This document shows positions 5,435 through 9,656 of a stretch of 9,656 nucleotides of DNA, one piece after another. A program made the position numbers and the translations under genes. A model generated the notes under the pieces. That model had not been told where the DNA came from, searched no databases, and worked only from the letters and a program-made list of their open reading frames with translations. How positions within the stretch are numbered: the stretch's first letter is position 1; each line of letters starts with the position of its first letter. The stretch comes from an uncultured Prevotella sp. (GTDB lineage Bacteria; Bacteroidota; Bacteroidia; Bacteroidales; Bacteroidaceae), in contig CAAGLS010000107.1 of NCBI GenBank assembly GCA_900770845.1, forward strand, positions 1 through 9,656, given 5' to 3'.

Positions 5435-5720
5435 GAAAGGTAATGCATTCACGTGGAGCGGACGCTCGCGACATTCGATTCAAGTCTTTTCTCGCAAAGG
5501 CACAAGGGTACACACACTCCATGCCTCGAAGACGCACGGTAGCGCGAAGCGCGCAACATGAACCCATCTACACACAGGCCACTGCGCACTGCGTGCTTCG
5601 CGCGTCTTCGAGGCGCTGGGGGCCGTCTACCGCTGTGACCATCCCCCCCGGGCTTCGCTTGCCCAGGGTTAGAGAGAGACCGTCTCTTCGAGGCTGTTGC
5701 GGGTGCAAGGGGAGTCCCCC
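5435..5720. other. Non-coding gap with foldback sequences
   Basis: No gene is supported here. The main structure is the inverted repeat at 5523-5614. Smaller foldbacks are AGAGAC/GTCTCT (5675-5687) and a CCCGGGC/GCCCaGGG pair (about 5647-5668). The convergent genes on either side (77-aa gene on plus, lipoate gene on minus) mean the gap receives transcription from both sides, and the structures may serve as terminators. Confidence 0.5.
5523..5614. repeat. Inverted repeat, 13-bp and 9-bp paired blocks
   Basis: GCCTCGAAGACGC (5523-5535) pairs with GCGTCTTCGAGGC (5602-5614), and GCGCGAAGC (5542-5550) pairs with GCTTCGCGC (5595-5603). The two right-hand blocks overlap by 2 bases. The inner loop of about 44 nt shows nothing coding. 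It resembles a dispersed foldback repeat between convergent genes. Confidence 0.65.
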
Positions 5721-5736
5721 CTACTCTCCCCGCAAC
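5696..5736 (-). terminator. Possible stem-loop at the 3' end of the lipoate gene
   Basis: GTTGCGGG (5696-5703) and CCCGCAAC (5729-5736) can form an 8-bp stem spanning the stop codon of the lipoate gene (5721-5723), with a 25-nt loop. There is no T-tract after it on the minus strand, so termination by this stem alone is doubtful. Confidence 0.3.
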
Positions 5737-7553
5737 ACGCTTTCGGCGTGGTAGGAAGACCGCACCAAGGGGCCGCTCTCCACATATTTGAAGCCCTTGG
5801 CCAAGGCTGTCTTCCTATACTCGGCGAAACGCTGGGGCGATATGTATTCCCTCACCGGCAGATGGTGGGCCGTGGGCTGCAGGTATTGGCCCAAAGTGAG
5901 GATGCTGCACCCCGTCGCCAAAATGTCGTCCATGGCCTGCAGCACCTCCTCCTCGGTCTCGCCAAGCCCCAACATCATGCCCGTCTTGCACCTCACCCCT
6001 GCTTCGGCTATGGCGCCGAGCACGGCCAGGCTACGGTCGTAGGTGGCCACCGAACGCACCTCGGGGGTGAGCCGCCTCACGGTCTCCATGTTGTGGCCCA
6101 CAACATTGGGGCGGGTTTCCAACACGCTCCCTATCAACTCCCTGTCGCCGCCAAAATCGGGGATGAGCAGCTCGATGCCCGTGGCGGGATTGAGCCTTTT
6201 TATCTCCCTCACGGTCTCTATCCAATGGCCGGCCCCATAGTCGGGCAGGTCGTCACGGTCCACCGACGTGATGACCGCATAGCGCAGCTTCATCTGCCTG
6301 ACCGACTGGGCCACCTTCAGAGGCTCCAACGCGTCCAAGGGGCGCGGCCGCCCCGAGAGCGTGTTGCAGAAGCGGCAGTGGCGGGTGCAGATGTCGCCGC
6401 CTATCATGAAGGTGGCCGTGCCCAGCCGCCAGCACTCGTTGCGGTTGGGGCACAGTCCGCTCTCGCAGATGGTATGCAGACTGTTGTGGCGTATCACGGA
6501 TTGGGTCTCGCCAAAGTGCTGGTTGGTGAGCATGCTGGTGCGCAGCCATGCCGGTTTCGCCACGTGGGGCTCGCGGCCGAAGAGCAGCCTCAGCAGCTTG
6601 GCGTTGCCCATGCCGCGTATGAAGGCCGACGTGTCCAGGCCGCCGAGGGCAGCCTCAACAGCTTCCCGCTCGAACCTCACGCGCCTCAAGGCGGCGGCTA
6701 TGGGCGAGAGGTCCTGCAGGGGGAAATAGTCGCCCGTGAGGGTCAGCGACTCGATGAGGCCGTTTCTTATCTCCAGATAGGCCGTCACCAACCCCACCTC
6801 GGGAAAGCGGTGCTTCCTCACAAGGGTGAACGACGGGTCGTTGCCGAAGATGAACTCCTTGCTCTTCCACACCTTCTCCAGCTCGCCGATGTTGTCCATG
6901 TCGGCCTGGATCAGCGTGCGCGCCTCGTCGCCGCAGATCTTCCGCCGCGCGAAGCTGACCAGCTCCTCTTTCGTCATGCGGGTGTAGTCGCCCACGTTTG
7001 TCACCACCTTGCGCTGCGACGCCACGCCCTTCGTGGGCAGTTTCTCCTTGTGGGTGGCGATGCAGTGGCGCAGCACTTCGAGGTCGGAGCTGAAGAGCAG
7101 CGTGTTGTGCATGATGTTGCGGTGGGGGGCGGTGTAGAAGGCGGCGCCCGCCACCTTCATCCCGTCGATGAGGATGTCGTTCCTGCCCGTCACCTCGGCC
7201 GGTATGCCAGCCTGCTGCAGCACCGAGGCCGTGGTGCCCATATACTTGCGGAAAGTCTCCTCCACCTTTTCGGTTTTCACGATATAAGAGAACTGGAGGC
7301 AGCCCTCGTCGGCAAAGACGCACCCTCCCCCACTCTTGCGCCGGAACACGCCGATGCCATGCTCCCGGCAATAGTCCATGTTCACCTCGTTGGCCACGAG
7401 CTGGTTGCGCCCCACCATGAGGGTGGGCGGCACGCACCACACAAAGAAATACTCGTCGTCGGTGAAATGGTTGGCCACATATTCTTCCACGGCGAAGTAG
7501 AAGGCGGGAGTCTTCCGCTCCTTGGGCTGTTCTGGGATAACTATATATTTCAT
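5721..7553 (-). CDS. lipA: Lipoate-protein ligase A fused to lipoyl synthase (610 aa)
   Basis: Residues 1 to about 235 form a lipoate-protein ligase domain with GRNQ (48-51), RRKSGGG (71-77) and GRNDI followed by the likely catalytic Lys 133. An accessory ligase C-terminal domain spans about 235-330. Residues from about 340 onward are lipoyl synthase: CX4CX5C at Cys 363, 368 and 374 for the auxiliary iron-sulfur cluster, CX3CX2C at Cys 389, 393 and 396 for the radical-SAM cluster, and RSSY at 598-601, whose serine ligates the auxiliary cluster. The ligase would attach octanoate or lipoate to the lipoyl domains of 2-oxoacid dehydrogenases or GcvH, and the synthase inserts the two sulfurs. All key residues are present, so both halves look active. 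I chose the ATG at 7553, not 7577, because the promoter -7 box lies at 7576-7583. Higher in GC than the accessory genes around it. Confidence 0.95.
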   Translation of the reverse strand: MKYIVIPEQPKERKTPAFYFAVEEYVANHFTDDEYFFVWCVPPTLMVGRNQLVANEVNMDYCREHGIGVFRRKSGGGCVFADEGCLQFSYIVKTEKVEETFRKYMGTTASVLQQAGIPAEVTGRNDILIDGMKVAGAAFYTAPHRNIMHNTLLFSSDLEVLRHCIATHKEKLPTKGVASQRKVVTNVGDYTRMTKEELVSFARRKICGDEARTLIQADMDNIGELEKVWKSKEFIFGNDPSFTLVRKHRFPEVGLVTAYLEIRNGLIESLTLTGDYFPLQDLSPIAAALRRVRFEREAVEAALGGLDTSAFIRGMGNAKLLRLLFGREPHVAKPAWLRTSMLTNQHFGETQSVIRHNSLHTICESGLCPNRNECWRLGTATFMIGGDICTRHCRFCNTLSGRPRPLDALEPLKVAQSVRQMKLRYAVITSVDRDDLPDYGAGHWIETVREIKRLNPATGIELLIPDFGGDRELIGSVLETRPNVVGHNMETVRRLTPEVRSVATYDRSLAVLGAIAEAGVRCKTGMMLGLGETEEEVLQAMDDILATGCSILTLGQYLQPTAHHLPVREYISPQRFAEYRKTALAKGFKYVESGPLVRSSYHAESVLRGE

Positions 7554-7575
7554 GTCATGTTCATTGAGTGTCTGC

Positions 7576-7606
7576 AAAGTTATGAAATATATTTCGTCAC
7601 AACAAG
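7576..7606 (-). promoter_or_regulatory. Promoter of the lipoate gene
   Basis: On the minus strand TTG (7606-7604) is followed after 20 nt by TAACTTTG (7583-7576), a match to the Bacteroidetes consensus. Transcription would start near 7570, giving a leader of roughly 17 nt before the ATG at 7553. This excludes the more upstream in-frame ATG at 7577, which lies within the box. Confidence 0.7.
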
Positions 7607-7656
7607 AAAATCACAAAAAAACAAGACAAAACTACATGCGGCATGGGAAGTCCAGG

Positions 7657-7744
7657 TTGTGTGACAGCCGTCACACAATAGTGCGACAACCGTCACACAA
7701 CAATAGACCAACCGTCCCGCAGCTGTGTGACAATTGTCACACAA
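7657..7744. repeat. Four 22-bp palindromic units in exact tandem
   Basis: The units centre on AGCC (7666-7669), AACC (7688-7691), AACC (7710-7713) and AATT (7732-7735), each exactly 22 bp after the last. The full unit is TTGTGTGAC-nnnn-GTCACACAA. Units 1 and 4 have perfect 9-bp arms (unit 4 has the internal palindrome AATT, so it is symmetrical throughout), unit 2 has one change in the left arm, and unit 3 is degenerate. The array lies about 50 bp upstream of the -33 element of the lipoate gene, and after the AraC-type gene in the same direction. Two helical turns per unit would place all sites on one face of the DNA. Confidence 0.8.
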
Positions 7745-7781
7745 GTTGCACACCCACAGTTCAAAAGAGGTTGGGGCATTT

Positions 7782-7907
7782 CTTTAGGGCCGGCACAAGG
7801 CACGGCCCCTGCAATTGGGTGTGGCCTTTGCTGCCTTGCGAGATAAATCATGAGGCGATTGTCACGTGCATCCGCTGCAGGGGCCGTGCCTTGCGCCGGC
7901 CCTAAAG
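7782..7907. repeat. Foldback element with 32-bp inverted arms
   Basis: Arms 7782-7813 and 7876-7907 are reverse complements at 31 of 32 bases, starting CTTTAGGGCCGGC and ending in the sequence CACGGCCCCTGCA. The spacer of 62 bp carries no gene. Parts of the left arm and spacer recur at 4296-4332, so it belongs to a dispersed family. It lies between the AraC-type gene and the palindrome array, where it could also stop transcription from either side. Confidence 0.8.
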
Positions 7908-7976
7908 GAATGTTCGACCGCTTCCCCTCAGCCGCATGTACGGCGAATGCCAATTATGCATTAAAGCATTGGATGC

Positions 7977-8870
7977 CTACTTCTTCGTGGCGTTCTTCCT
8001 CAGCTGGGAGGGAGTCATGCCGAAATGCTCACGCACATACTTGCCGAAGAAAGAGGAAGTGGGGAAACGGAGCTCAGTGCCAATCTGCTTGATGGAGAGG
8101 TCGGTGGAAGTGAGGTAGTAGCGGATGTCCTCCAACACCTGCTCCGTAATCCATGCGCCCGCCGTCTTGCCCGAGTTCTTCTTGCAGATGGCCGACAGGT
8201 ATTTGGGCGTGATGCAGAGCTTCTCCGCATAGTATTCCACCGTGCGTCGTTTGGGGCTGGTCTGCGAGAGCAGTTCCAGAAACTGCTGGAAGATGGAGTA
8301 GCCGTGCTGCACCTTGGGCGCGTCCTCCTCGGGCATGATGCGCTTCAGCACGCCACAGAGCTGGAAGCAGATGCTGCACAGCAGCGAGCGCACCACTTCC
8401 GACTTGTAGGGCTGCTCGTCGGTTGACTGCGACATGCAGAGCTTCAGCGTGTTGTAGAACGAGACATAGATGTTGATGAAGTCAGGATCCATCTTGATGA
8501 CGTGCATCTTGTGGATGTACATCATCTCGTTCCACACCGTCATCTTGTCGTGGAGGAAGCTGAGCATCATGGCGTTGGTCATGCACACGAGCTTCAGCTC
8601 CAAGTCGGGCGACACCATGTAGTCGGTGAAGGATGTTCCCGGCGGCCCGAGGAAGATGTCGTTCTGCTCCAACACCGTGGGCTTGCCGTTGACGTTGAAA
8701 CTGATCTTCCCCCTGACGCAGATGAGCACACAGTTCATCTTCGACCTCACGGGGCTGGGAGAGGTCGCAGCCTTGATGTTGTCGAAAATCAATATCTGGT
8801 CGTCGCTGTAGTCGGCGGCTTGCACGGGCTTCTTAGCGTTGTCCAGCAAATAGGTGTCCAATTTTTCCAT
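7977..8870 (-). CDS. AraC/XylS-family transcriptional regulator (297 aa)
   Basis: The C-terminal 90 residues hold the double helix-turn-helix of this family: the first at about 211-234 (VEYYAEKLCITPKYLSAICK) and the second at about 258-290 (IKQIGTELRFPTSSFFGKYV, then FGMTPSQLR). The N-terminal part (about 25-110) has the short beta-strand pattern of a cupin-like effector-binding domain (VRGKISFNVNGKPTVLEQND and PPGTS), linked by a helical region with several cysteines. I chose the ATG at 8870 (MEKLDTYLLDN); the frame stays open upstream to 8981, but that part lacks family features and holds the possible promoter. It is a single gene on the minus strand, pointing towards the lipoate gene but separated from it by 424 bp and repeats, so they are probably not one operon. 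Effector and targets unknown. Confidence 0.95.
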   Translation of the reverse strand: MEKLDTYLLDNAKKPVQAADYSDDQILIFDNIKAATSPSPVRSKMNCVLICVRGKISFNVNGKPTVLEQNDIFLGPPGTSFTDYMVSPDLELKLVCMTNAMMLSFLHDKMTVWNEMMYIHKMHVIKMDPDFINIYVSFYNTLKLCMSQSTDEQPYKSEVVRSLLCSICFQLCGVLKRIMPEEDAPKVQHGYSIFQQFLELLSQTSPKRRTVEYYAEKLCITPKYLSAICKKNSGKTAGAWITEQVLEDIRYYLTSTDLSIKQIGTELRFPTSSFFGKYVREHFGMTPSQLRKNATKK

Positions 8871-8925
8871 AACCCAGTATCGCTTAAAATGAAAGATGAA
8901 AAGTAAATGGATTATACTTCTGCTG

Positions 8926-8933
8926 CAAAGTTG
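8926..8933 (-). promoter_or_regulatory. Weak -7 box for the AraC-type gene
   Basis: On the minus strand the sequence is CAACTTTG, one base off the consensus TAnnTTTG, 56 nt upstream of the ATG at 8870. A TTTG or TTG at the right distance upstream is not seen, so this is a suggestion only. Confidence 0.3.
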
Positions 8934-9025
8934 GCAATAAATGAGGAGAAATCGGAATTTCGGCGGAAGAAAAAAGCCCATAGGAACTAATCGAGAGATA
9001 AAATGAGAAAAAACGAACGTTATCG

Positions 9026-9239
9026 TTAAGGTCGGTTCTATAGGCCGGTTCTAAAAATCAGGTCGAGTCATATTCTGAAAGCTATCAAGGCTCAAAACGT
9101 AAGTTGAAGAGTGAGTGTAGCAGGCTACACGATCGATGCAACTTGACGTTTTGAGAACGATAGATGCAGGAGACAACCAAAATGTCATATATACTTTATC
9201 TGCTAAATCCTTAAACCGAATTTTTAGAACCGGCCTTAA
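9026..9239. mobile_element. MITE-like foldback element of about 214 bp
   Basis: Perfect 16-bp terminal inverted repeats: GGCCGGTTCTAAAAAT (9043-9058) and ATTTTTAGAACCGGCC (9220-9235). Just outside, TTAAGG and CCTTAA extend the symmetry, and a second partial end, AAGGtCGGTTCTA (9028-9040), stands directly before the left arm with a 13-bp period. Inside is a second inverted pair, CTCAAAACGTAAGTTG (9091-9106) with CAACTTGACGTTTTGAG (9139-9155), and at the centre GTGTAG-cagg-CTACAC (9115-9130). No transposase is encoded: the short frame across it shows nothing recognisable. It would have to be moved by enzymes from elsewhere. It lies between the AraC-type gene and the end of the small membrane-protein gene. 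Confidence 0.65.
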
Positions 9240-9266
9240 ATCATACAAATCCATCGAACTAATGTG

Positions 9267-9629
9267 TTACTTAGTCTTCTGGTAGAGAACAAATTTAATT
9301 AGCCGTCTTAATAAGTCTGCAAGAGCGAGTAGGACTATACAAATAAAGACATAACTTGCATGAAATGAAGACAATGTAAACGACAACAGATAGATAAGAA
9401 CTATGGCCATTTCCATTTTATCGATGTCATTCCGAATTTGCTTTAATGTCAAATAATTATTCTTCTTGTATCTCACGGCTCTAACAACAGTATCTACAAA
9501 TAGAAGAGTGATAGCTAAATAAATCCATGGACTATCAATGTCTTTATAAAACTCCAAGGACAATAGTGAGACAAAACATAATGTGAGTTCTAAGTCCCAA
9601 ATATGGTATAAAATTTTGCTCTTTTTCAT
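9267..9629 (-). CDS. Small membrane protein, four predicted helices (120 aa)
   Basis: I do not recognise the family. Four hydrophobic segments are visible at about residues 10-27, 34-50, 73-88 and 90-106, with a charged loop between the second and third (RYKKNNYLTLKQIRNDIDK) and basic residues at both ends, so it is an inner-membrane protein. Helices 1-2 and 3-4 form two pairs, which hints at an internal repeat or hairpin design. The start is the only ATG that includes the first segment; the upstream sequence is AT-rich with no Shine-Dalgarno site. AT-richer than the lipoate and AraC genes, so perhaps acquired. The MITE-like element ends 27 bp past its stop codon. Function unknown. Confidence 0.7.
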   Translation of the reverse strand: MKKSKILYHIWDLELTLCFVSLLSLEFYKDIDSPWIYLAITLLFVDTVVRAVRYKKNNYLTLKQIRNDIDKMEMAIVLIYLLSFTLSSFHASYVFICIVLLALADLLRRLIKFVLYQKTK

Positions 9630-9656
9630 ATTTAGTTAATTTAATTAAAGAAAAAC

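Noticed and set aside
7554..7577. Upstream start (MQTLNEHD) for the lipoate gene
   Set aside because: The ATG at 7577 overlaps the likely -7 promoter box, and ligases of this group, as I recall them, begin close to MKYI.
5697..7664. Long open frame on the plus strand opposite the lipoate gene (655 codons)
   Set aside because: It is the complement of a GC-rich real gene whose minus-strand frame has full ligase and radical-SAM motifs. The plus-strand product is rich in His, Arg and Gly with no family features.
7657..7744. CRISPR array of 22-bp units
   Set aside because: The units abut with no spacers and differ from each other in the arms; no cas genes are near.
8871..8981. N-terminal extension of the AraC-type regulator
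   Set aside because: The extra 37 codons are hydrophobic and AT-rich, unlike the family, and overlap the possible promoter. MEKLDTYLLDN is a normal start.
9051..9254. Short minus-strand frame (67 codons) across the MITE-like element
   Set aside because: It lies wholly over the inverted repeats, has no recognisable motif and does not look like a transposase.

Overview
The window looks like chromosomal DNA from the order Bacteroidales, most plausibly Prevotella or a close relative. The grounds are promoters of the Bacteroidetes type (TTTG, about 20 nt, TAnnTTTG), the absence of Shine-Dalgarno sites ahead of real genes, a DUF3791/DUF3990 toxin-like operon, a lipoate ligase fused to lipoyl synthase, and many short palindromic repeats between genes. 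The family assignments come from reading motifs; no search was run.

Left part (1-4016, minus strand): an accessory region built from modules. A small gene for a protein with Asp-box (BNR-like) repeats occurs once complete (3230-3595), once as a diverged head with a different end (583-819), and once as a 75-bp perfect copy of the last codons (1410-1484). The complete copy is followed closely by a 416-aa helical protein with two membrane segments and a 149-aa coiled-coil protein. The head copy sits 4 nt ahead of an unrelated protein that runs off the window. The pattern is one small Asp-box gene followed by variable cargo, reshuffled by recombination.

Middle (4017-5434): a repeat-rich stretch (72-bp tandem hairpin repeats and a fragment of a dispersed element), then a plus-strand operon with a near-ideal promoter and three genes joined by ATGA overlaps: DUF3791, DUF3990 (ADP-ribosyltransferase-like) and a 77-aa partner. 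It is probably a toxin-antitoxin or related defence unit.

Right part (5435-9656, minus strand): a GC-rich housekeeping gene encoding lipoate-protein ligase plus lipoyl synthase in one chain. Its start codon is fixed by a promoter, and a four-unit array of 22-bp palindromes lies upstream. Next come a 126-bp foldback element, an AraC-type regulator, a MITE-like foldback element of about 214 bp, and a small four-helix membrane protein.

The strongest leads are the Asp-box cassette array with its two cargo sets, the 22-bp palindrome array ahead of the lipoylation gene, and the MITE-like foldback element. Functions of the cargo proteins cannot be told from sequence alone.
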